Source of the DNA: Thermogemmatispora carboxidivorans
GTDB lineage: Bacteria; Chloroflexota; Ktedonobacteria; Ktedonobacterales; Ktedonobacteraceae
Direction of reading: 5' to 3'
Length of the DNA: 64,000 nucleotides
Assembly (NCBI RefSeq): GCF_000702505.1
Contig: NZ_JNIM01000001.1
Coordinates: 868,001-932,000 of the forward strand
Part shown: one piece after another, positions 7,952-15,180 of the stretch
Position numbering within the stretch: the first letter of the stretch is position 1
Layout of the letters: each line of letters opens with the position of its first letter
The notes under the pieces: model-generated
The model's input: only the letters and a program-made list of their open reading frames with translations
Database searches by the model: none
What the model was told of the DNA's origin: nothing
Translations under genes and position numbers: made by a program

Positions 7952-8118
7952 CGCTCATCTAGCCATCACATCACGCTTCTCCACTTGCGCGAGCAACTGG
8001 GATAGGTCAGAAGTCGGCGAGTCGCTCTATGCTGAAATCTGATCCGACTGATACTTCAACCATCGGCGCTTGCCCATCTGCCCGGTATGAGCAAGCGAGC
8101 GAGGAAAAGTAGAAGAAC

Positions 8119-8158
8119 AGCGGGAAGAACACCAGGCTGACCCTGGCTCCCTCCCGCT
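8119..8158 (-). terminator. hairpin in the acylase leader, attenuator-like
   Basis: AGCGGGA (8119-8125) pairs with TCCCGCT (8152-8158), with CCAGG/CCTGG (8132-8136, 8142-8146) inside. On the minus strand it is followed by GTTCTTCTACTTTTCC. It lies between the candidate promoter at 8193-8198 and the acylase gene, so it would be transcribed in the leader; it could also end read-through from cysS. Confidence 0.4.
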
Positions 8159-8173
8159 CTTGCTAGCAGACAA

Positions 8174-8198
8174 CCTGGATCATCCAGGCAATATTATA
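8174..8198 (-). promoter_or_regulatory. candidate acylase promoter with palindrome at the start site
   Basis: A perfect TATAAT reads on the minus strand at 8198-8193. Immediately downstream is the palindrome CCTGGAT-c-ATCCAGG (8174-8188), covering the expected start of transcription. No convincing -35 is seen. The leader to the acylase start would be about 330 bases. Confidence 0.45.
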
Positions 8199-8463
8199 CG
8201 TTGTCAGTGGAGCAGACGGCAGGCTCTCGTAGTCGACTCTGGCCGCAAAGCATGGTTGCCGCGCTAGCAATCCGCTCTAGAGCCAGCGAAAGCCATCGTT
8301 CGCCTTCTGGTGCAACCGCCTATGTTCAACACCGACGCAAGGCGCATGGCAGGTGGCAAAGAACCAGGCCACGGACAGAGAGCTGGGTAGGCGGGCATGC
8401 AGCCGTGAGCAGTTCCTACCAGCGACATCGGGCCTGGCCGAAGCTCTTCGTCGGCAAGCCTGG
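8199..8463. other. intergenic, no gene seen
   Basis: About 265 bases upstream of the acylase promoter and after the cysS stop. An open frame crosses it on the plus strand but has no ribosome site and biased, low-information composition. I see no further structure. Confidence 0.4.
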
Positions 8464-9894
8464 CTAGATCAGCTCGGTACCGTGAGATGTATCGCGCACC
8501 TCAAAGCCATAGGCTTTGATTTGCTCGCGTAAGGCATCCGAGCGTTGCCAATCGCGAGCGGCGCGGGCCGCCTCGCGCTCGCGCACCAGAGCCAGCACCT
8601 CCTCGGGGATAGAGCGCGGCTGGCGTGGAGCCACCGTCTCCAGGCGAAGACCGAGCACGCGGTCAAAGTCCAGCAGCAGGCGGCGCCGCTCGGCTGGTGG
8701 AATGCGCTGATTACGAAGCGTGCGGTGGGCCAGATTGAGAGCTGTGGGCAGCTCCAGATTATCGTTGATAGCCTCGTGGAACGCATCCCGCAGACGCTGA
8801 GCCTCCTCCGACCAGGGACCGGTCGCCCCCGCGCCATCGGCGGGCAGCTCCGCTAGCGTCTCGCGCAGGTTGTTCAAGCCGTTCTGCGCTGCCGTGATCG
8901 ACTCATCAGTGAAATTGATCTTTGAGCGATAGTGCGCGGTCAACAGCAGATAACGCAGAGCCAACGGCTCAATGCCGCGCTCCTTCAGCGTTGAAAGCAG
9001 CACCACATTGCCCTTCGAGCGAGCCATCTTGGCATTGCCGAAATCCAGAAACTCGCCGTGGACCCAGTAGCGCACTGGCGGCTTGCCGCTGGCGCCCTGG
9101 CTCTGCGCGATCTCATCCTCGTGATGGGGGAAGATCAGATCGACCGCGCCTGTGTGGATATCGAACTGCTCGCCCAGGTACTTGACGGACATGGCCGAGC
9201 ACTCGATATGCCAGCCCGGGAACCCCAGGCCCCAAGGGCTATCCCAGTTCATCTGACGCCTGGGGCTACCGCGCTTCCAGAGGGCAAAGTCCTCGGGAGA
9301 CTCCTTGTCATCGGCCACCTCCATCTGTTCGCGTCCATGCCCACCAGCCCGCAGCTGCTCCAAGGTATTGCCGGAGAGCTTGCCGTAGTCCGAGAAGCGG
9401 CTTACATCGTAGTAGACGTTGCCTTCGCCTGTCACGTAAGCCAGCCCTTTCTCGATAAGCCTGGCGATCATCTCCTGCATCTCAGAGATATGCTCGGTTG
9501 CCTTGGGAGCGATGTGGGGCGGCAGAATATTCAGCTCGGCAGCGTCCTCCTCATAGCGGCGTGTATAGTAGGCGGCAATCTCGTAGGCTGAGCGACCCGT
9601 CCGGCGCGCCTCATGCTCGATTTTATCCTCGCCGCTCTCCTCAACGTCGTTCTGCAAATGGCCAACATCCGTGATGTTGCGCACCAGCAGCACCTCGTAG
9701 CCGTTGTATTCGAGCATGCGGCGAAGCCAGTCGGTCATCAGGAACGTGCGCAAGTTACCGATGTGGATGTCGCGATAAACGGTGGGACCGCAGCTATAGA
9801 TGCCTACCTTTGACGGATGCAGCGGCTCAAAACGCTGTTTCTCTCGACCGAGTGTATTGTAAAGCACAATCGGCCTGGCCGGTATGCTGCTCAT
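8464..9894 (-). CDS. cysS: cysteine--tRNA ligase
   Basis: Class I aminoacyl-tRNA synthetase charging tRNA-Cys, 476 residues from the preferred start. The N-terminal CGPTVY with zinc ligand Cys35 and the HIGN signature (about 44-47) are present, followed by RNITDVGH, the FPHHEDEIAQS zinc/active-site region, GNAKMARSKGN as the KMSKS equivalent, and a C-terminal DALR-type helical domain ending GFEVRDTSHGTEL. The frame continues 22 codons further upstream, but the ATG at 9894 has AGGAGAG about ten bases before it and matches the usual family length. A long untranslated region precedes it up to an extended -10 at 10244-10252; I could not find T-box features there. Confidence 0.96.
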   Translation of the reverse strand: MSSIPARPIVLYNTLGREKQRFEPLHPSKVGIYSCGPTVYRDIHIGNLRTFLMTDWLRRMLEYNGYEVLLVRNITDVGHLQNDVEESGEDKIEHEARRTGRSAYEIAAYYTRRYEEDAAELNILPPHIAPKATEHISEMQEMIARLIEKGLAYVTGEGNVYYDVSRFSDYGKLSGNTLEQLRAGGHGREQMEVADDKESPEDFALWKRGSPRRQMNWDSPWGLGFPGWHIECSAMSVKYLGEQFDIHTGAVDLIFPHHEDEIAQSQGASGKPPVRYWVHGEFLDFGNAKMARSKGNVVLLSTLKERGIEPLALRYLLLTAHYRSKINFTDESITAAQNGLNNLRETLAELPADGAGATGPWSEEAQRLRDAFHEAINDNLELPTALNLAHRTLRNQRIPPAERRRLLLDFDRVLGLRLETVAPRQPRSIPEEVLALVREREAARAARDWQRSDALREQIKAYGFEVRDTSHGTELI

Positions 9895-10243
9895 TGTGCT
9901 CTTCTCTCCTAATGTCCAGAAATGCTCACAGAACTGTACCCAAATGGAGCCGAGGATCAAGAAAGCAGAAAGGCAAGTGGTACGCTAATTGCGCGTGTTG
10001 CGGTCAGAAACAGCGTGGGTACAGAAGTGTGTTGCAGCTCGTGGTATAGCTGCCATTATGCCCATAGCACCTTCAGTCCTCTGATTTCTCTGCCCTGTGT
10101 CTCTCGTCTTGTCGGGCCTCAACTCATCTGCGCTCGCGCCTGGGGACAGGTCGCGCTAGCGAGCGCTTGCGTGGAGGCTGGCCTGCGTTTCAGCTGGGAG
10201 GGAGCCACCGATGTGCGACGGTTAAAGAAGGCCCGTCTTCGCT
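9895..10243 (-). other. long cysS leader region
   Basis: About 340 bases lie between the candidate promoter and the cysS start. I see no gene. Read on the minus strand it lacks the T-box TGGNACCGCG core, a specifier-containing stem I that I could recognise, and a U-tailed terminator. Confidence 0.35.
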
Positions 10244-10252
10244 AGTATAGCA
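10244..10252 (-). promoter_or_regulatory. extended -10 promoter upstream of cysS
   Basis: The minus strand reads TGC-TATACT, the extended -10 form, in an AGAGTATGCTATACTAG context. No -35 match is apparent, as is usual for extended -10 promoters. Confidence 0.5.
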
Positions 10253-10583
10253 TACTCTCAGGCGCTGGTATAGTCCCGCACAGAAATTGCCGGGTTTTTT
10301 CTACTCTGTGGCCATTGCCCATCATTTTTTCGGTTTGCGCCCCCTGTTCCGTCTACAGAGTAGAAGGCCAAAGCCGCAGGCAGGGAGAGAGCTGGCAGCC
10401 GGGTCTCCCCTTGTCCAGTCCAGGCTGATAGCAGCGGTCTTCCTGCGGGCTGCCTCCAGGGGCAGCGATCTCCTGCCGTACTTTCCTTGGCATGTTTAAC
10501 CCCTGGCTTGCTCTTGCCAGGCCGACGCGGCGGGGAAAATCGATTTATAGTAGTCTTACTTATAGTTTCTGGCTACATCTAAT
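10253..10583. other. intergenic, no gene seen
   Basis: A divergent spacer between the cysS promoter and the small acidic ORF. TTATAGT occurs twice 15 bases apart (10545-10551, 10560-10566), possibly alternative -10 boxes for the downstream ORF. A 4-bp CCCG/CGGG hairpin followed by six Ts (10275-10300) is too weak to call a terminator. Confidence 0.35.
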
Positions 10584-10613
10584 ATTTCGAGATTATAGAA
10601 GAGATCTCGAAAT
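10584..10613 (+). promoter_or_regulatory. perfect inverted repeat upstream of small acidic ORF
   Basis: ATTTCGAGA (10584-10592) and TCTCGAAAT (10605-10613) are exact inverted copies with a 12-base spacer containing TATAGA. It lies 52 bases before the ATG at 10665 and looks like an operator for a dimeric regulator. Confidence 0.5.
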
Positions 10614-10664
10614 CGGTGGTGGCCAGCCAGTCTGTATCAAGCAGAACAGAAAAGGAGAGAATGT

Positions 10665-10853
10665 ATGCGTGACAGTCGAGCGCAGTCTGAGCAGCGCACC
10701 TGGCGGCTCTTCCCCTATGATGGCCCGGGTCCTTATGATGACGACAACGGTGGAGAGAGCCGTTGGAAGCCCGGCACCTCGCCCGAGGACACTGATCCTG
10801 AAGAAGAGGAAGGAGAGGAAGCGCCAGCCTGCGGTCAAGGAGTGGGGCAGTAG
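10665..10853 (+). CDS. small acidic protein, 62 aa
   Basis: Not recognised. The 62 codons begin at ATG with AAAGGAG nine bases upstream, one of the better ribosome sites in the window, and third positions are GC-leaning as in real genes here. The product is very acidic: after a basic start (MRDSRAQSEQRTWRLFPY) comes a Gly/Pro/Asp stretch (DGPGPYDDDNGGESRW) and then a Glu run (DTDPEEEEGEEAPA). There is no hydrophobic segment or signal peptide, so it is likely a soluble, disordered protein. It is flanked by cysS (divergent) and metH (convergent) and stands alone behind a perfect 9+9 inverted repeat. It may be a stress or regulatory micro-protein; no function can be assigned. Confidence 0.5.
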   Translation: MRDSRAQSEQRTWRLFPYDGPGPYDDDNGGESRWKPGTSPEDTDPEEEEGEEAPACGQGVGQ

Positions 10854-11147
10854 CTCGTCTCTCGTCTGCCTGCCACTGCTGGTGAGCATGCGCCATCGGC
10901 TCATAGGAGCGCTGATCGCCGTTGAGGCGGTGACGTTTGCTCCCTGGCCAGATGCGCTGATGGCAGGAAGAGCGCACCGACCCTCTGCGAGCTCTGCCCA
11001 GCACATCCTATCACAGCCACCTGTGTAAGAGCAATCGCCGTGGCGAGGCCAAGAGCGGAGCGTGCTGGCCATCCGAAGCCAGGACCCTCCAGGTCTGGGC
11101 CTGGGCCGCGGCGATCTAGTTTTGGCAGGCTGCAGCAGCCTGAGTGC
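10854..11147. other. intergenic between convergent genes with palindrome
   Basis: No gene seen. CAGGCTGC-a-GCAGCCTG (11126-11142) is a perfect 17-base palindrome six bases past the metH stop on the minus strand. It has no T-run after it, so its role as a terminator is doubtful. Confidence 0.4.
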
Positions 11148-14100
11148 TCACAAGCTGCTGGTGCCTGGCGATGGCTCTCGCACCGCGAAGTAGACGGCCT
11201 GGGGATGATGGACCACGATAGCTGCCGTCGACTGCTCCGGCACCAGCTGATAACCGGCGGTCAGCTCGACCCCGATACTATTCTGAACCGGCAGCAGGGT
11301 GAATAAGACGCGGTGATCCTCCAGGTCGGGAATCGCGGGATAGCCCCAGCTATAGCGTCTGCCTCGTCCTTCTTGCTCTCTCAAGCCCAGCTCATGCCGG
11401 ATGTGTTGATTGGCGTACTCGGCCAGGGCCTCTGCCATCTGGACCGATAACCCATGAAGAAAGTAGGCCTCTGCATAGCGTCCCTCTTGCTGAAGCTGGT
11501 GAACCAGCTCCGAAGGCCCGGGGCCTACGGTGACCACCTGCAGTGCTACAACGTCAATGAGGCCGCTGGCTGTCGAGGCAAAATAGTCGGCCAGACAGAG
11601 CCGTTCGCGCTCGCGCTGGCGTGGGAAGTGGAAGCGAGCCAGCTCGCGCAGAGCTTTGCCATCCTCCGTAAGCGACTGCGGATCATAGACGATCAGGCTA
11701 TTGCCCTGCGACTGGCAGGGGTAGTATCCATAGATAACGCGCGGCTGCAGGTAGCGCTGTTGCCTGGCCTCGCGTAGCATGCGCTCCAGGCGCGGACGAA
11801 ACTCCTGCGTCACCAGGCGCGCGAAGTCGTCGCCGTGCGCCTTACCGCCCCAATGCAGGCGGAAGAGCGTATTCTCATCCAGACAGGCTGCAATGTCCTC
11901 CAGGCCGATGCGCTCCAGGACGCGCGGCCCCCAGAAAGGCGGCCTGGGAATGGAGGGGGCGGGCTTGATACTGGTCGACGGCTGCTCGTCCTGGGCCACG
12001 GACCCGGTAGGGGAGGCAGTCTGTTGCTGTTGCTGCTTTTGCAGCTCGCGAAGGGCTTCCTGCTTGATACGCTCCACAAAGGCTTCGCGCTCGTGGGGGG
12101 CGCCGGTCAGGCGATCCATAATCTCCAGGCCCTCGAAGGCATCGCGGGCATAGAAGACTCCTGGCTCATAAGGAACCAGGCGTCCTTTCTCGCGTGTGGT
12201 ACCATCCGTCTCCTCGACAAAGAGGATGCGGCGGCCATAGGCGCGATTAATGGCGGCGCCACCCACGATCACCGGGTAGTGCAGACCGCGTCGGTGCAGT
12301 TCCTGGACGCAGAGCGGCATCTGCTTCGAAGTGCTGACCAGCAGAGCCGAGAGGCCAATGGCGTCGGCGTTGACCTCGACGGCCTTGTCGAGAATCGTGT
12401 TGAGCGGAACCTGCTTGCCCAGATCGTAGACCGTATAGCCGTTATTGCTCAGGATCGTATTAACCAGGTTTTTGCCGATGTCATGGACGTCCCCGAAGAC
12501 GGTGGCCAGCACGACGCGGCCCTTGGTATAGCCCTCCTTGCGCTCAAGATAGCCCTCCAAATGGGCCACGGCCCGCTTCATGACCTCGGCAGACTGCAGG
12601 ACGAAGGGCAGGATCAGCTCGCCGGCGCCGAAGCGATCGCCGACCTCCTTCATCGCTGGCAAGAGCACGCCGTTGAGCACCTGGACAGCGGCCTCACTGG
12701 CTTTCAGGCCGGAGGCGGCGCAGCGCTCCTGGATGGCCTGGGTGATCAGCTCCTCGATGCCCTCCTTGCGTCGATGCAAAATCTGCCAATGGATGCGCTC
12801 ATCGGTACTCAGGCCTTCTGTGGGATCGCTCCGCGTCTCCGTTCCTGTTTCGGGCTGAGCATACTCCTCAAAATAGGCGATATAGCGTGGCAGCGCTTCA
12901 GGACGGTTGTAGATCAGGTCCTCGGCGAGGCGGCGCTGCTCCTCGGGAATCTCCGCATAAGGCTTGATATGGGCGGGGTTCACAATGGCGGCGTCCAGGC
13001 CGGCGCGCACAGCGTGGTAGAGAAAGACGCTGTTGAGCACGGCGCGAGCTGGCGGTTTTAGGCCGAAAGAGACGTTGCTCACTCCCAAGAGCGTCAGGGC
13101 ACCGGGCAGCTCGGCCTTGATCCGGCGCAGCGCCTCCAGGGTCTCGATAGCCGCTGTGTGCAGGTCCTCCTGGCCCGTTGTGATAGGAAAGGTCAGGGGA
13201 TCGAAGAGCAGCGCCTCGGGTGCCAGCCCATACTCCTCGACGCAGATCTCATAGATGCGGCGAGCCACCTCCAGCTTGCGCTCAGCGCTTCTGGCCATAC
13301 CAGCCTCATCGATGGTCAACGCCACTACTGCTGCTCCATGCTCGCGGGCCAGGGGTACCACACGCTCAATGCGCTCGCGCCCGTTCTCCATGTTGATCGA
13401 ATTAATAACGGCCCGGCCCGGGTAGACTTCTAACGCCGCCTGAATGACCGCCGGCTCCGTCGAATCGATGAAGAGCGGGACCTCGATGCTCTGGGAAAGC
13501 TTCTTAATGGTCTGAGCCATCTGCACGGCCTCATCGCTGCGTTCCGTGAGGGCCACGCAGACATCCAGGGCGTGTGCGCCACCCTCGACCTGTTCGCGAG
13601 CGATGGCCAGCAGCGCATCGTAGTCATCGCGCAGCAGGGCCTCCTTGGCTTTGCGGCTTCCCTGGCTATTGACGCGCTCGCCAATCAACAGCGGTGGCGG
13701 GTCCTGCCGCAGATGAGTTGCGCGCATGCCGCTGGCTACCAGAGGGAGCGAGACAGTGGCAAAGCTGCCCTGCTGGAGCACCTCGTCGGCTGGCGGACGC
13801 GGACGACGCGGCGCCGTCCGGCAGGCTTGCACGATGGCCCGCAGGTGGGCGTGAGAGCTGCCACAGCAGCCCCCCACGATATTGACGCCGAAGTCGGTAA
13901 TGAACTCGCGCAGGGCGGCTGCCATTGCTTCGGGAGCCAGCGGATAGACAGCTTTGCCACCGACGTTCAGGGGAATTCCGGCGTTAGGGATCGTTGAAAT
14001 TGGCAGCGGGCACTGTTCCGCCAGGTAGCGCACCGGTTCGCGCATATGCTCGGGGCCGGTCGAGCAATTGAGGCCAATGACCTGCACCCGCAGCCCGACC

Positions 14101-14750
14101 AGAGTCGCCATCACAGCGGCGATATCCGTGCCGAGCAGCATGCGCCCGCTGGTATCGAGCGAAACCTGGGCCTGAATCGGCACGTGTCGCCCGGTTTGCT
14201 CCATCGCGAGGCGCAGGCCCGTCACAGCCGCACGCACCTCCAACAGATCCTGGCTGGTCTCGATCAAGAGCACGTCGACGCCGCCCTCCAACAAAGCGGC
14301 GGCCTGCTCCTGGAAGACCGTCACCAGCTGCTGATAGGTGATATTGCTCAACACCGGATCGTCTGAGGACGGCAGCATGCCGGTGGGGCCGATCGAACCC
14401 GCCACAAAGCGTGGCCAGTCGGGCCTACTGTAGCGGTCGGCCAGCCGGCGGGCCAGGCGTGCGGCGGCCAGGTTAATCTCGCGGGTGCGCTCCCCAAGGC
14501 CATATTCGTTGAGCTTCAGACGACTGGCCGTGAACGAATTGGTCTCCAGTACATCGCAGCCCGCTTCCAGAAAGCCCACATGGATCTCCTCGATCACCTC
14601 GGGTCGCGTCAGCACCAAATACTCATTACAGCCCTCGGTAGCAGGTCCACCGTAGTCGGCGGCAGTCAGCTGATAGGTCTGAATTGTGCTGCCCATAGCA
14701 CCATCGAAAATCAGGACGCGCTGTGCCAGGGCCTCCAGAAAGCGGCTCAT
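11148..14750 (-). CDS. metH: cobalamin-dependent methionine synthase
   Basis: Full-length MetH, 1200 residues, which transfers a methyl group from methyltetrahydrofolate to homocysteine via cobalamin. Order of modules: homocysteine-binding barrel (1 to about 330) starting FDGAMGSTIQ with zinc cysteines in NCSTGPEHM and GGCCGSS; pterin-binding barrel opening LIGERVNSQGSRK; helical cap around 670-740; B12 domain with base-off motif DVHDIGKN, lower ligand His756; and a C-terminal reactivation domain with RRYSWGYPAIPD. A Gln-rich linker (KQQQQQTASPT) precedes the reactivation domain. The reactivation motif has Ile where GYPACPD usually has Cys. Start ATG is preceded by a weak purine stretch. A leader of about 265 bases runs back to an extended -10 promoter. 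Confidence 0.96.
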   Translation of the reverse strand: MSRFLEALAQRVLIFDGAMGSTIQTYQLTAADYGGPATEGCNEYLVLTRPEVIEEIHVGFLEAGCDVLETNSFTASRLKLNEYGLGERTREINLAAARLARRLADRYSRPDWPRFVAGSIGPTGMLPSSDDPVLSNITYQQLVTVFQEQAAALLEGGVDVLLIETSQDLLEVRAAVTGLRLAMEQTGRHVPIQAQVSLDTSGRMLLGTDIAAVMATLVGLRVQVIGLNCSTGPEHMREPVRYLAEQCPLPISTIPNAGIPLNVGGKAVYPLAPEAMAAALREFITDFGVNIVGGCCGSSHAHLRAIVQACRTAPRRPRPPADEVLQQGSFATVSLPLVASGMRATHLRQDPPPLLIGERVNSQGSRKAKEALLRDDYDALLAIAREQVEGGAHALDVCVALTERSDEAVQMAQTIKKLSQSIEVPLFIDSTEPAVIQAALEVYPGRAVINSINMENGRERIERVVPLAREHGAAVVALTIDEAGMARSAERKLEVARRIYEICVEEYGLAPEALLFDPLTFPITTGQEDLHTAAIETLEALRRIKAELPGALTLLGVSNVSFGLKPPARAVLNSVFLYHAVRAGLDAAIVNPAHIKPYAEIPEEQRRLAEDLIYNRPEALPRYIAYFEEYAQPETGTETRSDPTEGLSTDERIHWQILHRRKEGIEELITQAIQERCAASGLKASEAAVQVLNGVLLPAMKEVGDRFGAGELILPFVLQSAEVMKRAVAHLEGYLERKEGYTKGRVVLATVFGDVHDIGKNLVNTILSNNGYTVYDLGKQVPLNTILDKAVEVNADAIGLSALLVSTSKQMPLCVQELHRRGLHYPVIVGGAAINRAYGRRILFVEETDGTTREKGRLVPYEPGVFYARDAFEGLEIMDRLTGAPHEREAFVERIKQEALRELQKQQQQQTASPTGSVAQDEQPSTSIKPAPSIPRPPFWGPRVLERIGLEDIAACLDENTLFRLHWGGKAHGDDFARLVTQEFRPRLERMLREARQQRYLQPRVIYGYYPCQSQGNSLIVYDPQSLTEDGKALRELARFHFPRQRERERLCLADYFASTASGLIDVVALQVVTVGPGPSELVHQLQQEGRYAEAYFLHGLSVQMAEALAEYANQHIRHELGLREQEGRGRRYSWGYPAIPDLEDHRVLFTLLPVQNSIGVELTAGYQLVPEQSTAAIVVHHPQAVYFAVREPSPGTSSL

Positions 14751-15020
14751 AAGCAGACCGCTTGCCTCCTCTACGCTCTTGCATGTATTCCTCCTCCGGG
14801 CGAGCAGACAGGCAGGCGATGCAAGATGCTCGGCGCTGGCTGGTTAGCTGCAGCCGGAGTCAGTTGTCGGTTCGTATGACGTAGCGCATCGATCGGAGCG
14901 AGGTAGCCCCGAAGTCGATGGCCTTGGGCGCGGTGGTCAGCAGCAAACAGGCTCTCTGGAATATGTATGGAGATGCGCCGATATCGTAAGTCGCTGACGC
15001 GACGCTGACCGGGTTGCTCT
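14751..15020 (-). other. metH leader, no recognised riboswitch
   Basis: About 265 bases of probable untranslated leader. I looked for the cobalamin box, SAM-I and SAH aptamer core sequences and did not find them. CCGGAGGAGGAATACATG near 14785 is a strong ribosome site plus ATG that would read a short peptide overlapping the metH start region. Confidence 0.35.
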
Positions 15021-15029
15021 ATTATAGCA
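15021..15029 (-). promoter_or_regulatory. extended -10 promoter of metH
   Basis: The minus strand reads TGC-TATAAT, a perfect extended -10. The same nonamer occurs upstream of the DUF929 gene at 55136-55144. No -35 match at the usual distance. Confidence 0.6.
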
Positions 15030-15141
15030 CGTTTCTCGATTCAAGCTGAGGTGAAATCGGTTCCCAGGTGGTGCGGAGGGAGCAGTCTGCCGTCCCTGAG
15101 CCTGGGGAGGCGGGGGCCGGGAGCGAAGATCGTCTACCCGT

Positions 15142-15179
15142 AGAGGGAGAGGTGACCAGATAATGCCCTCTCTCCCTCT
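15142..15179 (-). terminator. hairpin just after the kinase gene
   Basis: AGAGGGAGAG (15142-15151) and CTCTCCCTCT (15170-15179) are exact complements around an 18-base loop, starting two bases past the kinase stop on the minus strand. No T-run follows; it may act as an mRNA 3' stabilising hairpin or a weak terminator. Confidence 0.45.
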
Positions 15180-15180
15180 C

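Noticed and set aside
8201..8467. Plus-strand frame of 88 codons between the acylase and cysS genes
   Set aside because: TTG start, no ribosome site, Arg/Ser-rich low-information product, overlaps the cysS end.
9974..9995. T-box-like AGTGGTACGC on the plus strand near cysS
   Set aside because: It is on the opposite strand from cysS, no synthetase lies downstream on plus, and the rest of a T-box is missing.
10275..10300. CCCG/CGGG hairpin followed by six Ts
   Set aside because: Only four base pairs, and no plus-strand gene upstream to terminate.
10492..11028. Plus-strand frame of 178 codons overlapping the small acidic ORF
   Set aside because: Different frame from the one with the good ribosome site; crosses the inverted repeat and has frameshift-like composition.
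14751..15020. Cobalamin or SAM riboswitch before metH
   Set aside because: None of the conserved core sequences of these aptamers is present on the minus strand.
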